From NCBI GenBank assembly GCA_046152925.1, contig JBJXFX010000002.1, forward strand, positions 1 to 64,000: a stretch of 64,000 bases of DNA, read 5' to 3'. Shown piece after piece: positions 7,889 through 14,825 of this stretch. Source of the DNA: CAMAUF01 sp046152925. Lineage in GTDB: Bacteria > Chloroflexota > Dehalococcoidia > Tepidiformales > Tepidiformaceae. The position numbers and the translations under genes are program-made. The notes beneath the pieces were generated by a model. It was not told the origin of the DNA and ran no database searches. It worked only from the letters and a program-made list of their open reading frames with translations. Numbering within the stretch: the stretch's first letter is position 1; each line of letters opens with the position of its first letter.

Positions 7889-7932
7889 TCCGAAGCCTGC
7901 AAAACGCTATGCGCGGCCCTCATGCCTCAGCT
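7843..7932 (+). repeat. Direct repeat, copy B (hydratase 3' end)
   Basis: Second copy of the 90-bp segment at 7212-7301 (88 of 90 identical). It supplies the last codons and stop of the toxin gene. A hairpin with G-T pairs (CGGCCCTCATGCC with GGCGTGGGGGCCG) and then CTTCGTTT follows, so it probably also works as a terminator. Confidence 0.95.
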
Positions 7933-7999
7933 CTGCAGATGGCGTGGGGGCCGCTTCGTTTGTGGCCGCCGTCAGCCGGCCATGCTAGCCTTCGCGACG

Positions 8000-8251
8000 A
8001 TGGACGAGCCGCTCCTCCTCCGTGTGCTGCGCGAACGACACCCGCGCGCCGAGGCATTGGCGATCCTCGCCGTCGAAGAGCTGCCCGGCGGCGCCACACG
8101 CGTCGAAGCCGAGTGGGCGGACACCTGTGAATACGTCCGGCGCGACTTTGTCTTTTCCCCTTCGCCGGAAGGCGAGGTCGTCGGGCCGGGCGGCGCGCGG
8201 TGGACCATCTCCGAGGGCGGCACCCGCCGCTCCAAGCCGCCACTCACTTAA
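8000..8251 (+). CDS. Small hypothetical protein
   Basis: An 83-residue protein beginning MDEPLLLRVLRERHPRAEAL. The ATG at 8000 is preferred over upstream in-frame starts that fall in the repeat/terminator. A TAGCCT hexamer lies shortly upstream. The middle (EYVRRDFVFSPSPEGEVVGPG) looks like a small beta-rich domain. No family is recognised. There is no clear partner, although the next two small genes are on the same strand. Confidence 0.5.
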   Translation: MDEPLLLRVLRERHPRAEALAILAVEELPGGATRVEAEWADTCEYVRRDFVFSPSPEGEVVGPGGARWTISEGGTRRSKPPLT

Positions 8252-8311
8252 CCGTCGCGGTTCGTTGGTGCGACCGCTTGGTCCTTCTTGCTACTGTGCT
8301 AGCATACCAGC

Positions 8312-8500
8312 ATGCAGGAGGGCAGGCCGCTTCGCCAGTTCAACGTCTACCTCACGCCGGACCTCATCCGGCGGGTGAAGCACCACGCCGTCGATGCCGA
8401 GCTCTCGCTCTCCGCGCTCGTCGGCCACGCGCTCGAGGAGTACCTCGTACGGCGCGACCCTCCCAAGGCCCCGCAACCCACGACCCAGGAGCATCCATGA
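8312..8500 (+). CDS. Small ribbon-helix-helix-like protein
   Basis: A 62-residue protein. RQFNVYLTPDLIRRVKHHAVDAELSLSALVGHALEEYL has the strand-helix-helix pattern of CopG/Arc-type DNA-binding proteins. The ATG follows TAGCAT by six bases with no ribosome binding site. The stop codon overlaps the next ATG (ATGA at 8497-8500), so it is coupled to the VOC protein. It may regulate this small operon, or be an orphan antitoxin-like repressor. Confidence 0.65.
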   Translation: MQEGRPLRQFNVYLTPDLIRRVKHHAVDAELSLSALVGHALEEYLVRRDPPKAPQPTTQEHP

Positions 8501-8898
8501 GCACCACCGGATTCGTCGGCTACTACATCGAGACACGGAATTTTGGGGCGACGGCGGCGCTGTGGGCCTCGCTCGGCTTCGAGACCGTCTTCGAAACCGG
8601 ACACGGCTCCGGGCAACTGCAACATCCCGCGGGCGGGCCGTACGTCTTCATCGCCGAGCAACACGATGGACCGCTGGAAGCCCACGCTATCCTCGGTGTC
8701 GCCGATGTCACGGCCTTCGCACCTGCGCGCCCACCGGAATACGCCATGCCCTTCACCGCGCAGCACTGGGGCGTCATGGAGGCGCACGTGCGCGACCCCG
8801 ACGGCCGCGTCGTCAGCCTCCAGGGCCCGCTCCCGCCCGGCGTCGAGGCCCCGGACGACGACCACCACCACCACGAAGCGAAGTACGGCGCTCCCTAA
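8497..8898 (+). CDS. VOC (glyoxalase/bleomycin resistance) family protein
   Basis: A 133-residue VOC-fold protein. GFVGYYIETRNFGATAALWASLGFETVFE is the N-terminal beta-alpha-beta unit, and EAHVRDPDGRVVSLQGPL is the usual second metal-ligand strand. The His-rich tail DDDHHHHEAKYGAP is unusual and might bind metal. It is translationally coupled to the preceding RHH-like gene. The substrate is unknown; dioxygenase, lyase or antibiotic sequestration are all known in the fold. Confidence 0.7.
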   Translation: MSTTGFVGYYIETRNFGATAALWASLGFETVFETGHGSGQLQHPAGGPYVFIAEQHDGPLEAHAILGVADVTAFAPARPPEYAMPFTAQHWGVMEAHVRDPDGRVVSLQGPLPPGVEAPDDDHHHHEAKYGAP

Positions 8899-8902
8899 AC
8901 CG

Positions 8903-9223
8903 CTACGCCGACTCTTGGAGCTTCAACCCGATGATCCCCGCCAGCACCAGCACGACGGAGCCCACGCGCAAGAGGTTCGCTGGCTCGCGGAGAAAGAGTA
9001 TGCCGACTAAGACGGTGCCGGCTGCGCCGAGCCCGGTCCAGACCGCGTAGGCCGTGCCCACGGGCAGATCCTTGAGGGCCAGCGTAAGCAGGAGGAAGCT
9101 GCTCCCGCCAAAGACGCAGACGGCGACCGACGGCCAGAGCCGCGTGAACCCGTGCGAGCCCTTGAGCGCCACCGCAAACGCGACCTCAAGCATGCCTGCC
9201 ACGACCACGAGGAACCATGCCAT
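8903..9223 (-). CDS. gdx: Small multidrug resistance transporter, Gdx/SugE type
   Basis: A 106-residue protein with four transmembrane helices. The essential SMR glutamate is in GMLEVAFAVALK (Glu13). LPVGTAYAVWTGLGAAG near residue 55 and LREPANLLR match the Gdx/SugE branch, whose members export guanidinium. The start lies 21 bp after the zinc-ribbon gene, so it is likely the last gene of the PspA operon. No guanidine riboswitch is visible upstream. The symbol reflects the subfamily assignment. Confidence 0.8.
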   Translation of the reverse strand: MAWFLVVVAGMLEVAFAVALKGSHGFTRLWPSVAVCVFGGSSFLLLTLALKDLPVGTAYAVWTGLGAAGTVLVGILFLREPANLLRVGSVVLVLAGIIGLKLQESA

Positions 9224-9244
9224 TCCCGCCGCCTCCGCGAGACG

Positions 9245-9556
9245 CTAGCCGACCGCCACCCGCGTGCCGCACTTTGGGCAGAACTTGGCGGTGAGCGGCA
9301 CTATAGTCTCGCAGCGCAAACAGCGCATTTCGGCGCCGGGGCTCGGGAGGAGCGCGCCGCATTCCTCGCAAAAGCGCGAACCGGGCGCGTTCCGGTGCCC
9401 ACACTCCATACAGAACAGCGGAGGTGCTGCGGGTGGGGCCGGCATGCCGGCCCCACCCGCGCTGGATGCGTCCGCCCCAGCTCGATCGCGCCTCTTCTTC
9501 TTGCCACGACGCTCGAAGAGGTCTTCGAAGACGTCGAATAGCTCGTCAACCATCAT
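9245..9556 (-). CDS. Double zinc-ribbon protein of the PspA operon
   Basis: A 103-residue cytoplasmic protein. An acidic-then-basic N-terminal helix (DELFDVFEDLFERRGKKKRR) and an Ala/Pro linker are followed by two zinc ribbons: CMECGHRNAPGSRFCEECG (about residues 49-67) and CLRCETIVPLTAKFCPKCG (about 79-97). The start shares one base with the stop of PspAA. Zinc ribbons are commonly found next to PspA-like genes, but a specific function is not known here. Confidence 0.75.
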   Translation of the reverse strand: MMVDELFDVFEDLFERRGKKKRRDRAGADASSAGGAGMPAPPAAPPLFCMECGHRNAPGSRFCEECGALLPSPGAEMRCLRCETIVPLTAKFCPKCGTRVAVG

Positions 9557-9846
9557 CAGCCTCCGGCGAGCGCCGGTGCGAGGCCGGCCCCCCCAAGCAG
9601 GGCGCGAATCTCGCCCAGTGAGCTGTCATCGGCCGGCAAGATCGCATCCGAGGGCACGATCTCGTCGTCGGACAGCGGCAGCCCGTGTTCCCGCACGATG
9701 CGGAGCATCTCGCTGAGGTGGCCCGCAAACTCAGTCGGCGTGTCCTGTTCAAGGTCTTGGTCGAGCTCCAGGTCCAGCGCCTCAAGCTGCGTCATGATGT
9801 CCGCATCGAGCCGGTACTGTTGGTCACCGAGAATTCGGACAATCAC
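9556..9846 (-). CDS. pspAA: PspA-associated protein PspAA
   Basis: A 96-residue acidic protein. MIVRILGDQQYRLDADIMTQLEALDLELDQDL matches the PspAA domain found beside PspA in actinobacteria, archaea and Chloroflexota. It overlaps the preceding 73-residue gene by four bases. It is likely an accessory of the membrane-stress response that partners PspA. Confidence 0.75.
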   Translation of the reverse strand: MIVRILGDQQYRLDADIMTQLEALDLELDQDLEQDTPTEFAGHLSEMLRIVREHGLPLSDDEIVPSDAILPADDSSLGEIRALLGGAGLAPALAGG

Positions 9847-10064
9847 GCGCCCACCTCCGCCAATCGGTGTCGAGCCGTCCGAGGGACGCGGCCGTGCCGT
9901 TCCAGCAAGCGCTTGAGGATCGCGTAGCGCAGGTGGAAGCGGTCCATCCGGCCGGCCCGCTGGTCTTCGATCGCGGCACGGTCCATGTCCTCAACGAACG
10001 AGGCCATCAAGGCGGGCACGGCATGCTCGCCGAGCTGCGTGACAACGGTCACTTCGTTGTTCAT
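9843..10064 (-). CDS. Small hypothetical protein between pspA and pspAA
   Basis: A 73-residue, mainly helical protein beginning MNNEVTVVTQLGEHAVPALM, with a basic second half (FHLRYAILKRLLERHGRVPRTARHRL). No family is recognised. It overlaps both neighbours by four bases, so its translation is coupled to PspA and PspAA. Its position suggests a regulator or adaptor of the PspA system. Confidence 0.65.
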   Translation of the reverse strand: MNNEVTVVTQLGEHAVPALMASFVEDMDRAAIEDQRAGRMDRFHLRYAILKRLLERHGRVPRTARHRLAEVGA

Positions 10065-10792
10065 GATTTCGCCTCCGAAAGCAGCTTGGGCTCTGGCGCT
10101 GGGGCCAACTGCGCCTTGAGCGCGGCGAGCTCCAGCTCGATGGTGCCGGCCGCCCCAAGGCGGTCGAGCTCCCGGTCCAAGGGGTCGCTGGTGGAGAGAG
10201 GGTCGTCGAGCACGCCGCTCTCGATGAGCTCGCCGATCGCGTCGCCGCGGCTGCGGAGCTGCGCGGTCTTGTCCTCGGCGCGTTGGATCGACATGCCGAC
10301 GTCCGCCATCTCCTCAGAGAGGCCGGTGACGGCCTCCCCGATCCGGACGGTGGCCTTGGCTGCCGTGTACTGGGCCTTCACGACTTCCTTCTTGGTGCGG
10401 AACGCCTCGACCTTGGCGGCCAGCCGGGCCTCCGCCTGGATGAGGCGGTCTTGCTCGCCCTTGAGCTGGGCAACCTGCGTTTCGAAGCCATCGAGCTGGC
10501 CCTGGGCGAGTTGCTTCCGTTCGAGGGCGAGGCGGGCGAGGTCTTCGCGGCCAGCAACCAACGCTTGGCGCGCCTGCCCGTCGAACTTGGCGAGCTTGGC
10601 GCGGACCTCCTCGGCCTGGAGCTCGAGGCGCCGGCGGGCCGCCGTCACCTCGACCACGCCGCGCTTCACATCGCGCAACATCTCCACCTGTTTTTCGTAG
10701 CTCAGGTCGAGCATTTCGCGTGGGTCTTCGAGCGCATCGACGGCCTTGTGAGCCTTGGCTTCGAATACCGCCTTTATCCGGCGAAGCAACAT
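10061..10792 (-). CDS. pspA: PspA/IM30 family membrane-protection protein
   Basis: A 243-residue, almost wholly helical protein. The N-terminal amphipathic helix and the coiled-coil hairpin with EDPREMLDLSYEKQVEMLRD (about residues 21-40) are typical of PspA/Vipp1, ESCRT-III-like proteins that bind and mend stressed membranes. It is of usual length (about 220-250). It begins a five-gene run (PspA, small protein, PspAA, zinc ribbon, Gdx) and lies 45 bp after terC on the same strand. Confidence 0.9.
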   Translation of the reverse strand: MLLRRIKAVFEAKAHKAVDALEDPREMLDLSYEKQVEMLRDVKRGVVEVTAARRRLELQAEEVRAKLAKFDGQARQALVAGREDLARLALERKQLAQGQLDGFETQVAQLKGEQDRLIQAEARLAAKVEAFRTKKEVVKAQYTAAKATVRIGEAVTGLSEEMADVGMSIQRAEDKTAQLRSRGDAIGELIESGVLDDPLSTSDPLDRELDRLGAAGTIELELAALKAQLAPAPEPKLLSEAKS

Positions 10793-10837
10793 CGCGGGAT
10801 TCCCCTTTCAGTTGGATGGTCCGCCAGGGCGCGGCGC

Positions 10838-11797
10838 CTAGTGGGCCGCGCCTGGCGCGATAGCGTGCGGGTCGCCCGGCGTGTCCTTGTCCTTACGGGC
10901 GAGCGATCCGATGACCGCGACCGTCAGGATGGTGATGATGACGCCGAGGCTGACGAGCGGGTCGATCTTGTACACGTCGATGAGGAGCATTTTGATGCCG
11001 ACGAACACCAGGATGGCCGCCAACGCGGGCTTCAAGTACTTCATCCCGGCCAGGTAGCCGGAGAGCACAAAGTACAAGGCCCGCAAGCCGAGGATGGCCA
11101 AGATATTCGAGGTGAAGACGATGAACGGGTCGTCCGTCACCGCATAAATCGCGGGGATGGAGTCGACCGCAAAGACGAGGTCCGTGCTCTCCACGAGCAG
11201 AAGCACGAGGAAGAGCGGCGTCACCATGAGGACCCCCGCGCGGCGTACGAAGAACTTCTGCCCTTCGTACGCTTCCGTCACTGGGAAGAAGCGCTTCGCC
11301 ACGCGGACGAGCGGGTTCTTTTCAAGCGACGGGGCGTGTTCGCCCGAGTCCCGGAGGAACTTGAGGCCCGTCAGGATGAGGAAGGCCCCGAACAAGTAGA
11401 TGACCCAGTGGAGCGCCCCAAGAAGCACGCCCGCCGCGGCGATCAGGATCGCCCGCATGATGAGCGCGCCGACGATGCCCCAAAACAGGATTCGGTGCTG
11501 ATACATCGCCGGGACGCCAAAGCTCGCGAAGATCAGCAGGAAGATGAAGACGTTGTCGACCGCCAGCGATTTCTCGATGAGGTAGCCAGTCGTCCATTCG
11601 ATGCCGGAATCCCGGCCCTGGAACAGGTAAACGCCGACGTTGAAGCTGGCGGCAAGGCCGATCCAGACGACGCTCCAGATGAGCGATTCCTTTTTGGTGA
11701 CTTCGTGGGCATTGCGGTGAAACACGCCCAAGTCGAGGGCGAGCATTGCACCGACGAGCACCAGAAATCCGATCCAGGGCAAGAGGTCCATGAACAA
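10838..11797 (-). CDS. TerC/Alx family membrane protein
   Basis: A 319-residue integral membrane protein with about nine helices. Family hallmarks are LDLGVFHRNAHEVT in helix 1-2, a cytoplasmic basic loop, and DSIPAIYAVTDDPFIVFTSNILAILGLRALYF (about residues 213-244) with the conserved acidic residues. TerC/Alx proteins are linked to manganese export, pH response and tellurite resistance. The gene directly precedes pspA, an association known for TerC and stress-membrane modules. Confidence 0.9.
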   Translation of the reverse strand: MFMDLLPWIGFLVLVGAMLALDLGVFHRNAHEVTKKESLIWSVVWIGLAASFNVGVYLFQGRDSGIEWTTGYLIEKSLAVDNVFIFLLIFASFGVPAMYQHRILFWGIVGALIMRAILIAAAGVLLGALHWVIYLFGAFLILTGLKFLRDSGEHAPSLEKNPLVRVAKRFFPVTEAYEGQKFFVRRAGVLMVTPLFLVLLLVESTDLVFAVDSIPAIYAVTDDPFIVFTSNILAILGLRALYFVLSGYLAGMKYLKPALAAILVFVGIKMLLIDVYKIDPLVSLGVIITILTVAVIGSLARKDKDTPGDPHAIAPGAAH

Positions 11798-11874
11798 ATG
11801 AGGGCTCCGTCAGGTAGGGATGCCGGGCCGGCCAGTGGTGGGCTGGCCGGCCCGGCGAGGAGAGGGGCAACCGG

Positions 11875-12102
11875 CTAACACAGGTCGGAGTCGCTCTGAT
11901 AGTGGCGGCGGTGCGCAGCTGGCCGGCCTTCTTCGTCCGCCTCGCGGCCGCCGCCGAGCGCCTCTATCAGGCGAGCGGCCCACCCTCGAAACCCCTTACG
12001 GGGCTGAGCTGGCGCCGCGTCCGGATCGGTCTGGACGCGGCTTTCATCGCGATCCTCGTCGCCGCGGACGACGATATCCCAGGGGGTAAACACGTAGTCC
12101 AT
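11875..12102 (-). CDS. Small acidic hypothetical protein
   Basis: A 75-residue protein. The ATG at 12102 follows a good AGGAG two bases upstream plus GGAGG further on. It starts MDYVFTPWDIVVRGDEDRDE and ends in a cysteine (HYQSDSDLC). It contains a short amphipathic stretch (GWAARLIEALGGG). No family is recognised. It lies upstream of terC, 77 bp before its start, and may be the first gene of the TerC-PspA run. Confidence 0.5.
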   Translation of the reverse strand: MDYVFTPWDIVVRGDEDRDESRVQTDPDAAPAQPRKGFRGWAARLIEALGGGREADEEGRPAAHRRHYQSDSDLC

Positions 12103-12271
12103 CACTCCTGACACCTCCGAACGCGGCCGTGCCCGGGGCACGGTTCTCGCGTAACTGTTGTGCCAGGGTCTTACCGGGCGAGGCTTGGTCGCCTCGCTGC
12201 ATGGCCGGCGCGTGTGCGCGTGTTGACGGCCGATACGCTGCCGATGTGGTGGCAGCGGTTACTCCCCCGTG

Positions 12272-12282
12272 GTAGTTACTAC
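12272..12282. promoter_or_regulatory. GTAGTTACTAC palindrome, candidate operator
   Basis: A perfect 11-bp palindrome in the divergent spacer between the minus-strand small protein (12102) and the sbtA-like gene (12374). On the minus strand it is next to TATTGT, a possible -10. No terminator-like context. Binding protein unknown. Confidence 0.35.
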
Positions 12283-12373
12283 AATATGCGACCCAGGAGT
12301 CGCGTGTCAAGAGTCAGACTTTGCTCGGTGGGCGGCTGGCGTCACGACACGCTGGTCGTGTAGCTTCAGGCGG

Positions 12374-13333
12374 ATGATGCCTTTGGACGCGGCCGCGACC
12401 AACCTCACTTCGCCCCCCGTCCTCGCTTTCGCTCTGGGCGCCGCGGCCACCTTCCTACGCGGCGACCTCCGCTTCCCCGACGCGATCCACACGGCGATCA
12501 CGACCTACCTGCTGCTCGCCATCGGCCTCAAAGGCGGCGCGCAGCTTTCGGAGAGCTCGCTCGGCGAGGTCTGGCTCCCGGCGGTGGTCGCCGTTGGGTT
12601 AGGCTGCTGCATCCCGCTGTGGGCCTACGCTGGCGCCCGGCAGTTCGGCAAGCTCAGCGTCGCCGACTCGGCGTCGATGGCGGCGCACTACGGCTCAGTC
12701 AGCATCGTGACGTTTACCGCCGCGACTGCCTTCGCGACCGCATCCGGGCGCGAGGCCGAAGGCTTCCTGCCGGCGCTCGTCGCGATGATGGAGATCCCGG
12801 GGATCATCGTCGCCCTGCTGGTTGCCGCCCGCTTTGGCGGGGGCGTCCAAGGCGCCGAGGCGATCCGCGAAGTGGTCTCCGGGCGCGGCGTCCTGCTCCT
12901 GGGCGGCGGTCTGATCATCGGGTTCGCCGCGGGGACCGACGGTTCGAAGGCCATTGAGCCATTCTTCGTCGCGCCCTTCTACGGGGTCCTCGTGCTCTTC
13001 TTGCTCGAAATGGGCTCGACGGCGGCGGAGCGGTTTGGCGAGGTGCGGCAAGCTGGCGCCTTCCTCCTCGGGTTCGGCCTGGCCATGCCCATCCTCAACG
13101 GCGCCCTCGGCGTCATCGCGGGCACACTGGCCGGCCTTTCGCCGGAGGGAGCGGCAATCCTCGGCGCCGTTGCGGGGAGCGCGAGCTACATCGCGGCGCC
13201 CGCAGCCGTGCGCATCGCCCTCCCGGAGGCGAACCCGGGCCTCTCGCTCACAGCCGCGCTCGCCATCACCTTCCCCTTCAACCTGATCGCCGGCATCCCC
13301 TTATTCTTCCTCTTGGCCGACGCGCTGGGCTGA
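12374..13333 (+). CDS. sbtA: SbtA-type sodium-dependent bicarbonate transporter
   Basis: A 319-residue membrane protein with about ten helices in two inverted halves. GLKGGAQLS (about residue 56), YGSVSIVTFTAATAF (about 110) and the C-terminal SYIAAPAAVRIALPEANPG (about 275-293) are characteristic of the SbtA family, which imports bicarbonate with sodium. The ATG at 12374 lies seven bases after TAGCTT; ATG 12377 is equally possible. No SbtB-like regulator is adjacent. It is on the same strand as the CarH-like operon but 93 bp away, with its own promoter between. Confidence 0.85.
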   Translation: MMPLDAAATNLTSPPVLAFALGAAATFLRGDLRFPDAIHTAITTYLLLAIGLKGGAQLSESSLGEVWLPAVVAVGLGCCIPLWAYAGARQFGKLSVADSASMAAHYGSVSIVTFTAATAFATASGREAEGFLPALVAMMEIPGIIVALLVAARFGGGVQGAEAIREVVSGRGVLLLGGGLIIGFAAGTDGSKAIEPFFVAPFYGVLVLFLLEMGSTAAERFGEVRQAGAFLLGFGLAMPILNGALGVIAGTLAGLSPEGAAILGAVAGSASYIAAPAAVRIALPEANPGLSLTAALAITFPFNLIAGIPLFFLLADALG

Positions 13334-13390
13334 CCGGTGGAGCATTCGGCATCCTCGGTGACGAATGTGTGATCCGACAATCATCAGTCA

Positions 13391-13420
13391 TTGACGAAGT
13401 ATTGACGAAAATCGTACGCT
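13391..13420 (+). promoter_or_regulatory. Promoter of the CarH-like/heliorhodopsin operon with 11-bp direct repeats
   Basis: TTGACG (13391-13396) and TACGCT (13415-13420) are 18 bp apart, and the ATG follows six bases later. The -35 is part of a direct repeat TTGACGAAGTA/TTGACGAAAAT with an 11-bp period (13391 and 13402). CarH regulators bind operators made of 11-bp direct repeats overlapping the promoter, so auto-repression in the dark is plausible. Confidence 0.6.
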
Positions 13421-13426
13421 AGGCCC

Positions 13427-14281
13427 ATGGACTTGACACCCCTCGGAGTTGCCGCTGCAACCGGCATCACCGTCCACCAGCTCCGGCTCTGGGAGCGGCG
13501 TTACGGCTTTCCGACACCCCAGCGCGCACCCAGCGGCCACCGTCGCTACAACCCGGCGGACGTCGACGCCGCGCGCCTCATGCGCCAGCTCATCGCGGCA
13601 GGCGTCCCGGGGGAAGTCGCTGCGCGCACGGCGCGCGAGCGGCTGAGCGCCCCGGCGCAGGATCCGGCTGCGACGCCGGAGGGACCGCGCAGCTTGCTCA
13701 CGCTGATCGCCGGGCTCGATGCTCGGGCGCTCCCCGCCGCGCTCGCCGAGGCATTCGCGGAGCGCCAGCCGGAGGCGGCCTTCGACGAGGTCGTTGCGCC
13801 GCTGCTCCGCCAGGTGGGGGATGCCTGGGAGGCTGGCGACCTCAGCCCAGCCCAGGAACACTTCGCCACACTCGCGGTGCTGCGAGCGTTTGAACGCTCC
13901 TTCGGCGGGGCCGGCGGCGCCATCTACCCTGGCCCCATCCTCATCGCTTGCCCTGCCGGCGAAGAGCACGACCTGCCGGCCGCCCTCCTCTCGATGAGCC
14001 TCGAGTGGCACGGCCACACAGTCGTCTCACTCGGCGCCAACGTCCCTGGCGACGCGTTGCTCGATGCGGCAAGGGCCGTCCGGCCGGTCGCCGCCTGCCT
14101 CGTGGTCACCGCCGACAGCAGCATCCCCGCCACCCGGTTGGCGGCTGGCGCGTTGATCCGCGCAGGGATCCGCGTCCACACGGCGGGCCGTGCGCTGTCC
14201 GCCGCGAACCCTGCCTTGCCAGGGCCACTCCTCAGCTTCACCGCCGCCCTTAGGGCGTTCGGCGTCAACCAAGGAGGTTGA
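13427..14281 (+). CDS. CarH/LitR-like B12-binding MerR family photoreceptor-regulator
   Basis: A 284-residue regulator. Residues 1-70 are a MerR winged helix (GITVHQLRLWERRYGFPTP, RRYNPADV). Residues about 95-160 form the B12-capping helical bundle with the CarH signature W-x9-EH: Trp134, Glu144 and His145. Residues about 168-284 are a B12-binding Rossmann domain with GEEH and lower-ligand His181. In CarH, adenosylcobalamin holds a DNA-binding tetramer that light breaks apart. The residue after the signature Trp, a light-state ligand His in Thermus CarH, is Glu135 here. It is first gene of the operon; its stop overlaps the SRPBCC ribosome binding region. Confidence 0.85.
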   Translation: MDLTPLGVAAATGITVHQLRLWERRYGFPTPQRAPSGHRRYNPADVDAARLMRQLIAAGVPGEVAARTARERLSAPAQDPAATPEGPRSLLTLIAGLDARALPAALAEAFAERQPEAAFDEVVAPLLRQVGDAWEAGDLSPAQEHFATLAVLRAFERSFGGAGGAIYPGPILIACPAGEEHDLPAALLSMSLEWHGHTVVSLGANVPGDALLDAARAVRPVAACLVVTADSSIPATRLAAGALIRAGIRVHTAGRALSAANPALPGPLLSFTAALRAFGVNQGG

Positions 14282-14282
14282 A

Positions 14283-14807
14283 ATGTCCATCCATCGTGTC
14301 CGCGAGTCCGCAATCGTCCAGGCCGATCTCGATTCGGTCTGGCGCTTCTTTTCGGACCCGCGCAACCTCGCACGCATCACGCCACCCTGGCTGGGCCTCC
14401 GCCTCACGTGCGAGCCGCCCGCCGAAATGCACCCGGGTCTCATCCTCACCTACACGGTCCGTCCGTTCGCGGGCGTGCCCCTCACGTGGGTGACCGAGAT
14501 CACGCATGTCGTCGACCACCGCCTTTTCGTGGACGAGCAGCGGATGGGGCCTTACGCCTTCTGGCATCACCAGCACCACTTCCGTCCCCACGCCGACGGC
14601 GTCGCGATGGAGGACATCGTCCACTACGCGCTGCCGGGCGGGCCCGCCGGTGACCTAGTCAACCGGCTTAGCGTCGCCAAGCGCGTGGCGTCGATCTTCG
14701 CCTACCGGACGACCGTGATGCGGGAGGTCTTCCCCGTCCTGACGAGGGCTGAGGGTGCGCCTACTCCGCCCTCGGCCCTGCCCGCCTTCGGCCATGCAAC
14801 GGCCTAA
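14283..14807 (+). CDS. SRPBCC family protein
   Basis: A 174-residue START-like ligand-binding protein. VQADLDSVWRFFSDPRNLARITPPWLGL (about residues 12-39) is the entry helix pair of the CDP-paratose epimerase-associated SRPBCC group, which is often fused to or beside SDR39U1 epimerases, as it is here. AAGGAGG lies six bases before the ATG and inside the end of the regulator gene. It may bind a small hydrophobic ligand such as a carotenoid or retinal precursor; that is inference. Confidence 0.75.
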   Translation: MSIHRVRESAIVQADLDSVWRFFSDPRNLARITPPWLGLRLTCEPPAEMHPGLILTYTVRPFAGVPLTWVTEITHVVDHRLFVDEQRMGPYAFWHHQHHFRPHADGVAMEDIVHYALPGGPAGDLVNRLSVAKRVASIFAYRTTVMREVFPVLTRAEGAPTPPSALPAFGHATA

Positions 14808-14825
14808 CGAGAAAGAGGATTCGAG

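Noticed and set aside
7212..7932. A composite transposon carrying the toxin-antitoxin pair
   Set aside because: The flanking repeats are the hydratase gene end and terminator, not IS sequences, and no recombinase is encoded.
9224..9300. A guanidine riboswitch before the Gdx/SugE gene
   Set aside because: The upstream sequence is the coding end of the zinc-ribbon gene with a 21-bp gap, leaving no room for a riboswitch.
10283..11878. A 531-codon plus-strand frame
   Set aside because: It is opposite pspA and terC, both clear family members, and the product is a charged, His/Asp-rich shadow.
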